This document shows, in pieces, positions 7,471 to 12,816 of a DNA stretch of 12,816 bases. Location of the stretch: the NCBI GenBank assembly GCA_900556765.1, contig USQH01000030.1:1-12816 (forward strand). The letters are read 5' to 3'. The position numbers and the translations under genes were made by a program. Under the pieces are notes generated by a model that worked only from the letters and a program-made list of their open reading frames with translations, made no database searches and was not told the origin of the DNA. This stretch comes from an uncultured Oscillospiraceae bacterium (GTDB lineage: Bacteria; Bacillota; Clostridia; Oscillospirales; Acutalibacteraceae). Each line of letters opens with the position of its first letter. Position 1 is the first letter of the stretch.

Positions 7471-7562
7471 CCCCTTGAGGGGTAGCCGGAAAAAGAAATG
7501 CAGTCGGCAAACCTTTTCGGCGCCCCTTTAGGGGGTTCGTCTGTAATATGCCCTTCTAGGGC
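7471..7562 (+). repeat. Cluster of short hairpins in the tnpA 3' region
   Basis: Four structures stand in a row. CCCCT/AGGGG is at 7471-7482. GCCG-g-AAAA (7485-7493) pairs with TTTTCGGC (7514-7521) with one bulged G, and its about 20-base loop contains the 11-mer complementary to the tnpA leader (7503-7513). CCCCT/AGGGG recurs at 7523-7534. GCCCT/AGGGC is at 7550-7562. Three share an nCCCT..AGGGn core. None is followed by a T-run, so they do not look like ordinary terminators. They may be TnpA-binding or RNA-folding elements. Confidence 0.6.
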
Positions 7563-7570
7563 GACTCAAG

Positions 7571-7589
7571 CCTCCGGCTTAGCCGGAGG
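7571..7589 (+). repeat. IS200 right-end subterminal hairpin
   Basis: CCTCCGGC (7571-7578) and GCCGGAGG (7582-7589) flank a TTA loop, the same 8-3-8 geometry as the left-end hairpin. The bases CTCAAG at its 5' foot are in the place of the right-end guide sequence. The element probably ends a few bases after it, around CTGACTAC (7592-7599). Confidence 0.75.
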
Positions 7590-7632
7590 TCCTGACTACG
7601 TCGTTTAAATTATCAAGACCGTATCGCGAATT

Positions 7633-8640
7633 TTACAGCAGTTCAATGCCGTGCTCGGCACATTCCTTGACCATTTTATCCGGCCAAATGGATATCTGCA
7701 CTTCGCCGATATGTGCCTTTTCGAGCAGATACATACAAATTCTCGACTGACCGATGCCGCCGCCGATGGTAAGGGGCAGCGTTCCGTTTAAGATGCCGCT
7801 GTGATATGGAAATTTGCGGCGTTCCTCCGCGTTGCAGAGCGTAAGCTGCTCGGCAAGTGAGTTTTCATCAACGCGCACACCCATGCTGGACAGCTCAAAC
7901 GCACAGCCGAGCACATTGTTCCATACGAGAATGTCCCCGTTGAGCGACCAGTCGTCGTAGTCGGGCGCTCTGCCGTCGTGCTTGATGCCGCTGCGAAGCA
8001 GACCGCCGATTTGCATTACGAATACGGTTCCGTGCTTCTTTACAAAGGCATTTTCGCGCTCCTTCGGCGTAAGCTGGGGGTACATATCCTCCAGCTCCTG
8101 CGTCGTGATGAAGCAGACGTCCTCGTTTATTTCGGCGTCAAGCTGCGGATAGGCAGCTCGCAGTTCGCGCTGAGCGTCGGCAATCGCCGTGACGATCTTG
8201 CGCACGGTGTCCTTCAAAAATTCAATGTTGCGGTCGCTTCTGTTAATGACCTTTTCCCAGTCCCACTGGTCGACGAATACCGAGTGCATATTGTCGCAGT
8301 CGTCGTCGCGGCGAATGGCGTTCATATCGGTGTAAATACCCTCGCCCGGCTGATAGCCGTAGCGGTAGAGCGCCATGCGCTTCCACTTTGCGAGTGACTG
8401 AACAACTTCGCCGATACCGTCGATATTTTTCATGTCAAAATCGACCTTTCGCTCGACTCCGTTCAGGTCGTCGTTGATGCCGCTCTCCTTGGTTACTATC
8501 ACGGGAGCGGTAACGCGGTCGAGATTCAGCGCTTTTGACAGTTTTACCTGAAAGGTATCCTTTATCATTTTAATGGCACGCTGTGTGTCGCGTAAAGAGA
8601 GCTTTGACGCATATCCTGCGGGTGTAATCAGATCTTTCAT
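7633..8640 (-). CDS. asnA: Aspartate-ammonia ligase (asparagine synthetase A)
   Basis: AsnA makes asparagine from aspartate, ammonia and ATP in the cytoplasm, through an aspartyl-AMP intermediate. Its fold is the class II aminoacyl-tRNA synthetase core. The 335 residues match the family length (E. coli 330). Recognisable motifs are LSLRDTQRAI near the N-terminus, VFVDQWDWE (121-129), RAPDYDDW (224-231), NGDILVWN (234-241), FELSSMGVRVD (248-258) and the class II motif-3-like GGGIGQSR (293-300). The start ATG at 8640 has only a weak GAGTG ribosome binding site. It lies 87 bp behind pheA on the same strand but has its own promoter in that gap, so it is probably not strictly part of the aromatic operon. 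Its transcript runs towards the IS200 element, and no good terminator is seen between its stop and the IS. The enzyme identity is very secure. Confidence 0.97.
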   Translation of the reverse strand: MKDLITPAGYASKLSLRDTQRAIKMIKDTFQVKLSKALNLDRVTAPVIVTKESGINDDLNGVERKVDFDMKNIDGIGEVVQSLAKWKRMALYRYGYQPGEGIYTDMNAIRRDDDCDNMHSVFVDQWDWEKVINRSDRNIEFLKDTVRKIVTAIADAQRELRAAYPQLDAEINEDVCFITTQELEDMYPQLTPKERENAFVKKHGTVFVMQIGGLLRSGIKHDGRAPDYDDWSLNGDILVWNNVLGCAFELSSMGVRVDENSLAEQLTLCNAEERRKFPYHSGILNGTLPLTIGGGIGQSRICMYLLEKAHIGEVQISIWPDKMVKECAEHGIELL

Positions 8641-8692
8641 ATCGTTTCACTCATTTCGATAAAAGATATTTATAAAAATAATTACTAATTAT

Positions 8693-8721
8693 ATTATAGC
8701 ACCGATAAAGCCGTTTGTAAA
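8693..8721 (-). promoter_or_regulatory. asnA promoter
   Basis: On the minus strand TTTACA (plus 8716-8721) and TATAAT (8693-8698) are spaced by 17 bases, a near-consensus housekeeping promoter. The -35 box lies only a few bases beyond the pheA stop. The predicted transcript start is near 8686, giving a leader of about 45 bases, too short for a T-box. Confidence 0.75.
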
Positions 8722-8727
8722 CAGAAA

Positions 8728-9855
8728 TCACTCGATATCAAAGGATATTTCTTCATAATTCCCGAGTAGTGTAAATTCGTCCAACTCCTCCTCGAGCGAG
8801 CGGATGATGTTAACTGTGTCGCCGTTTATCAGGCGGCCTATCAGATCGACGTAAAAGAGATACTCAAAATTACGGTTTTTGATCGGTCGCGACTCAATCT
8901 TTGACATATTGAGTCCTGCTGCCGCAAACCGCGAAAATACAGAGTAAAGAGTACCCGGCTTATGAGGCAGACTGAACACCATGCTGATCTTGTCGGCGTT
9001 CTCGCTTGCACAAAATTGCTTTGATACGGCAACAAAGCGAGTGACATTTTTGTCGGCGCTGGCAATATCGCTTTTGAGTATTTTCATGCCGTAGCGATGA
9101 GCAGCGTCGGCGGAGCCTATGGCGGCGATATGCCTGTCGCCGAGCTTCGCAACCTGACTGACACCGACCGCCGTGTTGGAGCAGACGACCGGCTCGGCGC
9201 CGATCTCGTTAATAAACGCGGCGCATTGGCGCAGTGCCTGTTCATGCGACATTACGCGCTTAATGCAGTCGATATCGGCATCCGGTGTGCCTATCAGATT
9301 GTGGGATATCGCCGCATCTGCGGCGGCAGTAATATAAAATTTGCGGTCCATCAGCAGGTCGTACACTTCGTGTACCGAACCTGCCCACGAGTTTTCTACC
9401 GGCAGTACGCCGAGCTCGGCATCGCCGCGTTCGACCGCGTCAAAAACATCGGCAAACTTCGCACAGCACAGAATATCGGCGTTTTTAAACATTTTGCGTC
9501 CCGCAAGCGACGAATAGGAGCCTTTAACGCCCTGACATGCGATCCGCGTGACCGAATCGGGGTCGGGAACGGCGCTCGGCGCCGCAACATCGCCGGCATT
9601 TACCAACGGATACTGCAATGCACGGCTTTGCTCCATTATCGTGCCGTAGATGAGCCGAACGGCGTTGCCGTATTCGCCGCCGAACTGCCCTACTTTGTCA
9701 AGTATCGCCTTTTCGCGCGCGGCGTCAAATACCTTCATACCGTTGCTTACTTTATATTCGGCGACAGCCTTTGACATATTCATGCGGGAGCATATCAGCT
9801 CGACGAGCTGCCTGTCAATGCTGTCGATATTTTGCCTTATTTCGTCCAAATTCAT
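8728..9855 (-). CDS. pheA: Bifunctional chorismate mutase / prephenate dehydratase (P-protein)
   Basis: This 375-residue protein converts chorismate to prephenate and then to phenylpyruvate, the committed branch to phenylalanine. Residues 1-80 are an AroQ-type chorismate mutase; residues matching the E. coli active site are all present (R7, R24, K35, D44, R47, E48, Q76). Residues 102-278 are the dehydratase, with GVKGSYS, GVLPVENSWAGSV (VENS 153-156) and the catalytic TRF at 272-274. Residues 289-368 are an ACT domain with HKPGTL (298-303) and ESRP (321-324), the usual phenylalanine-binding motifs, so feedback inhibition by phenylalanine is expected. The start ATG overlaps the aroC stop (ATGA, 4 bp), which implies coupled translation; an AGAGGAAA lies inside aroC. 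It is the last gene of the aro block before the asnA promoter. Length and all key motifs are normal. Confidence 0.97.
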   Translation of the reverse strand: MNLDEIRQNIDSIDRQLVELICSRMNMSKAVAEYKVSNGMKVFDAAREKAILDKVGQFGGEYGNAVRLIYGTIMEQSRALQYPLVNAGDVAAPSAVPDPDSVTRIACQGVKGSYSSLAGRKMFKNADILCCAKFADVFDAVERGDAELGVLPVENSWAGSVHEVYDLLMDRKFYITAAADAAISHNLIGTPDADIDCIKRVMSHEQALRQCAAFINEIGAEPVVCSNTAVGVSQVAKLGDRHIAAIGSADAAHRYGMKILKSDIASADKNVTRFVAVSKQFCASENADKISMVFSLPHKPGTLYSVFSRFAAAGLNMSKIESRPIKNRNFEYLFYVDLIGRLINGDTVNIIRSLEEELDEFTLLGNYEEISFDIE

Positions 9856-10940
9856 AGTTTACCGTTTCCTCTCAAAATGTCGCACAGCACGTAGCATATT
9901 ACGTTCTCGACAGCCGGCAATGCACGCCCGACAATGCACGGATCGTGCCGTCCGCGGATGGTAAGAGGCTCGCTTTTCATCGTGCGTACATTGAGCGTCT
10001 GCTGCTGTGCCGAAATGGAAGGCGTCGGCTTTAGAGCCGCGCGGATTATCAGCGGCATACCGTTCGTCAGACCGCCCAGCAGACCACCGTTGTTATTTGT
10101 CAGCGTCACTATTTTTTCGCCGTCGGCGGAATAGCGGTCGTTTGCTTCGCTGCCGCGCATGGTGGCAAGACCGAATCCTGCGCCGAATTCGATTCCTTTC
10201 ACTGCCGGAACACCGAACAGCGCCTCGCTGATACGGCTTTCGACAGAGCCGAACATCATGTCGCCGCATCCTGCCGGCATTCCCGTGACGGCGATCTCAA
10301 CCGAGCCGCCGACCGAATCACCGTGTGTGCGTGCGTCCTCAATGACGTCGCGCATTTTTTGTTCCGCGTCGGCGGAAATTACCGAAAATGAACGCTGCGA
10401 CAGCGCATGAAGCTGATCCTCTCTTACATTTACTGCGTCAAATGGTCGGTCGTATACACCGCCGACCGAGTAAATATGACCACCGACTGTAATGCCGCGA
10501 CGCTCAAGTATCTGGCGGCATACTGCTCCGGCAAAAGTCATGGGAGCGGTCAGCCGTCCCGAAAAGTGACCCGAACCCGACAGATCGTTGCAGCCGTCAA
10601 AACGGATAGATGCCGGAAAATCGGCATGAGAGGGACGGGGAGTATCGCGCAGTTCGGCGTAGTCACCCGACCGTGTGTTCGTGTTGCGGATAATGGCGCA
10701 CAGCGGCGCGCCTGTTGTTTTTCCGTTCAGCATGCCTGAAAGTATCTCCGGAGCATCGGCTTCACGCCGAGGCGTGGATGTAGCGTCACCGCCCGGAGCG
10801 CGACGCTTCATTTGGACAGCGATAGCGTCCGTGTCGATTATCTCTCCGTGCGGCAGTCCGTCCAAAACAACGCCGATAGCAGGTCCGTGGCTTTCGCCGA
10901 AAATTTGCATTTTAATGTATTTACCTATGTTAGATGACAT
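9852..10940 (-). CDS. aroC: Chorismate synthase
   Basis: AroC catalyses the last shikimate step, the trans elimination of phosphate from EPSP to give chorismate, using reduced FMN as cofactor. The 362-residue length is normal. Family motifs are FGESHGPAIG (14-23), RRAPGGDATSTPRREAD (47-63), SGSHFSGRLTAP-like residues around 120-133, and RHDPCIVGRALPAVEN from 331, the conserved C-terminal signature. The start ATG at 10940 lies inside the end of aroA (11-bp overlap), with GGAGG eight bases upstream in the aroA coding sequence. Its stop overlaps pheA by 4 bp. This places it directly between the genes for the preceding and following reactions. Nothing is truncated or unusual. Confidence 0.97.
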   Translation of the reverse strand: MSSNIGKYIKMQIFGESHGPAIGVVLDGLPHGEIIDTDAIAVQMKRRAPGGDATSTPRREADAPEILSGMLNGKTTGAPLCAIIRNTNTRSGDYAELRDTPRPSHADFPASIRFDGCNDLSGSGHFSGRLTAPMTFAGAVCRQILERRGITVGGHIYSVGGVYDRPFDAVNVREDQLHALSQRSFSVISADAEQKMRDVIEDARTHGDSVGGSVEIAVTGMPAGCGDMMFGSVESRISEALFGVPAVKGIEFGAGFGLATMRGSEANDRYSADGEKIVTLTNNNGGLLGGLTNGMPLIIRAALKPTPSISAQQQTLNVRTMKSEPLTIRGRHDPCIVGRALPAVENVICYVLCDILRGNGKL

Positions 10941-12186
10941 TTACATTGCCTCCGATAGCGCTGAAATGGTCGAAAAAGCGCGGATATGATTTGCTGATTG
11001 CTTCGGCGTCGGTGATGACGCTGTTGCCGTTTGCATACGCGGCGCCTATCGAAAACGCCATAACAATTCGATGGTCGGCAAATCCGTCGATCACACCGCC
11101 GGAAAAGGGTTTACCGTCGATGATAAGCGAATCGCGCGTTTCAATTACGCTGACTCCGTTCATGACCAGTCCACGGGCGATTGCGGACAGGCGGTCGCTC
11201 TCTTTTATTCGCAGACGGTAGGCGTTGACTATCGACGACTGACCCTCACAGAAGCCGAGCACGACAGCAATCGGTGGTATGATGTCGGGTATCTGAGCCG
11301 CGTCAACGGTGATCGGCGAAAGACTTCCGCTTTTTGCGTGTAGCATATCGCCCTCCCATCTAATATCGGCGCCGATTTCACGGAAAATCTCCTCTGCGGC
11401 GCGGTCGCCTTGCACCGAACGGCGGTCAAGACCGCGTATCCTGATGTCGCCGCCGAGCGTTGCCGCCGCGAGGTAAAACGCCGCCTGTGACCAGTCGCCC
11501 TCGACGGTCATTTCACAGGCAGTAAGAGTTGACGGCTCAATTTTGTACCCGTTGTCGGTGCGTATTATCTTTGCGCCGAATTTTTGCAGTGCGGCAATGG
11601 TCATATCAACGTAAGCCGCCGATTCAAGCGGCGTAGTGAGTATTATTTTGGATGATTTTCCAAGCCGGCATAAAGCAAACAGCAGCCCGGAAATATACTG
11701 AGAGCTTACGTTGCCGCCGATTTGGTATTCGCCGCTCGGCATATTGCCGCGCACCTCAAGCGGCAAATTCACACTGGATGTGTAAGTGCATTTGACACCG
11801 TGTGCGTTCAGCAGGTCGGTCATCGCCGACAGCGGTCGCTCGACCAGCCGCCCGTGACCGAAAAAAGTGGCATCGGCGCCGAGAGCGGCCGCTACCGGTA
11901 TCAAAAAACGCAGCGTTGAACCGGATTCGCCGCAGTCGATCTGCGGCAGGGTTGTCGCTTCGGTAATGCCGGTAACGAGGTAATCGTCCCCGTCGGTTTC
12001 GATTTTCGCGCCAAGCTGTACCATTGCCGTTACGGTCGCTTCAATATCGTCTGATAGAGTTATGCCGTGAATACGGCTGGTTCCCTTTGCGAGCGCCGCG
12101 CAGATAAGTGCGCGGTGAGACGCGCTTTTGGATGACGGGATGTCGACCTCACCGCAAAGCTTAGATGGTGTGATAAACGCTTTCAT
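10930..12186 (-). CDS. aroA: 3-phosphoshikimate 1-carboxyvinyltransferase (EPSP synthase)
   Basis: EPSP synthase joins shikimate 3-phosphate and phosphoenolpyruvate to EPSP, the sixth shikimate step and the target of glyphosate. The 418 residues match the family. Key sites are IPSSKSASHRA with K20 (E. coli K22), GESGSTLRF (86-94) at the PEP/glyphosate loop, SSQYISG (161-167), D301 (E. coli D313, catalytic), IKESDR (327-332, matching E. coli K340-E341), and FADHRIVMAF near the C-terminus. The loop differs from the enterobacterial GNAGTAMRP: the critical Gly (G89) is kept but a Phe (F94) replaces the Pro. The start ATG at 12186 has AAGGAGGT inside the aroB 3' end, and the gap to aroB is 6 bp. 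It overlaps aroC by 11 bp, so translational coupling along the operon is likely. Confidence 0.97.
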   Translation of the reverse strand: MKAFITPSKLCGEVDIPSSKSASHRALICAALAKGTSRIHGITLSDDIEATVTAMVQLGAKIETDGDDYLVTGITEATTLPQIDCGESGSTLRFLIPVAAALGADATFFGHGRLVERPLSAMTDLLNAHGVKCTYTSSVNLPLEVRGNMPSGEYQIGGNVSSQYISGLLFALCRLGKSSKIILTTPLESAAYVDMTIAALQKFGAKIIRTDNGYKIEPSTLTACEMTVEGDWSQAAFYLAAATLGGDIRIRGLDRRSVQGDRAAEEIFREIGADIRWEGDMLHAKSGSLSPITVDAAQIPDIIPPIAVVLGFCEGQSSIVNAYRLRIKESDRLSAIARGLVMNGVSVIETRDSLIIDGKPFSGGVIDGFADHRIVMAFSIGAAYANGNSVITDAEAISKSYPRFFDHFSAIGGNVNVI

Positions 12187-12192
12187 ACACGC

Positions 12193-12816
12193 TTACCTCC
12201 TTAAAAAATCAGCGAATCGGTTGCTGTCCATACCGTAAATATACGCGTCGCCGATGTCGTGCAGCAGTACCAGATTAAGCTGTCCGCCGAGTTTCTTTTT
12301 ATCCTTCATGGCGACTTCGGCTATTGCGTCGGAGTCGTGATCGGTTGATGTCGGCATATCGTATTTGTTCAGCAGGGCACATATTCTGTCGGCGCAGCCG
12401 GTTTTTGTCAGTCCGGATCTTTCGGCGGCGCGGCAAACGGCAACCATGCCTACGCCTACTGCCATTCCGTGCGAAATGCCGCTGAAGTTTTCCAGCTTTT
12501 CGATTGCGTGACCGATGGTATGCCCGAAATTGAGCAGCATACGCTCGCCCTTTTCGGTAAAATCATTTTCCACAACCTGCGCCTTGATTTGCACGCACTG
12601 ATATATAATGTTGTCGATTTCTTCGTATTTGCCGCTTTTCTCAAGCTGCTCTGCGAGAGACGCCGAACGAATACAGGCGGTTTTAATAACCTCGCCCATG
12701 CCGTCCGCAAGATAGCTCGGCGGCAATGTGCTCAGAGCATCGGCGTCAATAAGCACGAGCGACGGGTGATGAAACGCGCCGACAAGGTTTTTACCGCAGT
12801 CGAGGTCACATCCCGT
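12193..12816 (-). CDS. aroB: 3-dehydroquinate synthase, N-terminal part outside window
   Basis: The visible 207 codons are the C-terminal part; the frame is open to the right edge of the window (plus-strand end), so the start lies outside. AroB converts DAHP to 3-dehydroquinate using NAD+ and a divalent metal, the second shikimate step. Near the edge DCGKNLVGAFHHPS matches the substrate- and nucleotide-binding segment. In fragment numbering the expected zinc ligands are E42 (DGMGEVIK), H99 (NFGHTIGH) and H116 (ISHGMAVG). MKDKKKLGGQLNLVLL near the end is also family-typical. The protein ends FLRR with its stop 6 bp before aroA, and its last codons carry the aroA ribosome binding site. As the most upstream visible gene, the operon promoter must lie further out, so its regulation cannot be judged here. 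Confidence 0.95.
   Translation of the reverse strand, partial: TGCDLDCGKNLVGAFHHPSLVLIDADALSTLPPSYLADGMGEVIKTACIRSASLAEQLEKSGKYEEIDNIIYQCVQIKAQVVENDFTEKGERMLLNFGHTIGHAIEKLENFSGISHGMAVGVGMVAVCRAAERSGLTKTGCADRICALLNKYDMPTSTDHDSDAIAEVAMKDKKKLGGQLNLVLLHDIGDAYIYGMDSNRFADFLRR

Larger units (their letters stand above)
6850..7599 (+). mobile_element. IS200-type insertion sequence (IS200/IS605 family, tnpA only)
   Basis: About 750 bp carrying an intact Y1 transposase gene, flanked by a short GC-rich hairpin near each end (6860-6878 and 7571-7589), both with 8-bp arms and 3-base loops. This matches the IS200 layout: no terminal inverted repeats, subterminal hairpins, a single tnpA. There is no tnpB. 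The gene is visibly more A-rich than the flanking chromosomal genes, which fits recent transfer. The element lies between the convergent DUF1015 and asnA genes, so it breaks no ORF. The outer boundaries are estimates, because these elements make no target duplication and the exact cleavage sites cannot be read from one copy. Confidence 0.85.

Noticed and set aside
7471..7562. The short GC hairpins behind tnpA as rho-independent terminators
   Set aside because: None is followed by a T-run on either strand.
6850..7600. IS605-type element with tnpB and guide RNA
   Set aside because: Only tnpA is present, with no tnpB reading frame or remnant, so the RNA-guided nuclease system is absent.
8641..8727. 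T-box or amino-acid riboswitch ahead of asnA
   Set aside because: The promoter leaves only about 45 bases of leader, AT-rich and without stem, T-box motif or terminator.
9097..9774. 225-codon plus-strand open frame opposite pheA
   Set aside because: It mirrors pheA, which has complete domain motifs. The frame has no family resemblance or ribosome binding site and is explained by codon bias of the real gene.
1..12816. CRISPR array, tRNA, rRNA or prophage genes
   Set aside because: No regularly spaced repeats, cloverleaf-like sequences, rRNA segments or phage gene signatures were seen.

Overview
The window looks like a chromosomal segment of a moderate-GC Firmicute, most likely a clostridial (Ruminococcaceae/Oscillospiraceae-like) gut or anaerobic bacterium. 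This is inferred from strong AAGGAGG-type ribosome binding sites, from consensus -10 boxes in AT-rich gaps between more GC-balanced genes, from a fused chorismate mutase/prephenate dehydratase inside an aroB-aroA-aroC-pheA operon, and from the GldA/GldFG/DUF4340-type ABC cassette. No RNA gene or CRISPR array was seen.

Layout. (1) Positions 1-5018, minus strand: a three-gene operon read as ABC ATPase (3909-5018), then a very long membrane protein fusing an ABC-2 permease, a zinc ribbon and a GldG-like extracytoplasmic domain (1264-3906), then a membrane-anchored DUF4340 protein that runs off the left edge. The genes are 2 bp apart or overlap by 1 bp, so they are expected to be one transcript and one complex. 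The substrate is unknown. (2) 5019-5398: an AT-rich divergent intergenic region with a clear plus-strand promoter. (3) 5399-6682, plus strand: a DUF1015 protein with a DGHHR motif of the ParB/sulfiredoxin-like (SerK-related) type. A long palindrome (6788-6840) follows it and is probably a bidirectional terminator. (4) About 6850-7599: an intact IS200-type insertion sequence (tnpA only) with subterminal hairpins at both ends, its own promoter, and an 11-nt complementarity between the loops of a 5'-leader hairpin and a 3'-UTR hairpin. (5) 7633-8640, minus: asnA, with its own promoter in the gap behind pheA. (6) 8728-12816, minus: the aromatic amino acid operon, in transcription order aroB (partial, upstream edge outside the window), aroA, aroC, pheA, with junctions of 6-bp gap, 11-bp overlap and 4-bp overlap.

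How the genes work together. AroB makes 3-dehydroquinate, AroA makes EPSP from shikimate 3-phosphate, AroC makes chorismate, and PheA converts chorismate through prephenate to phenylpyruvate under likely phenylalanine feedback. AsnA makes asparagine from aspartate and ammonia. The IS sits between two convergent genes (the DUF1015 gene and asnA) and appears to have separated asnA from the shared terminator. The least understood parts are the ABC/zinc-ribbon/GldG fusion cassette and the possible RNA-level wiring of the IS200 element.
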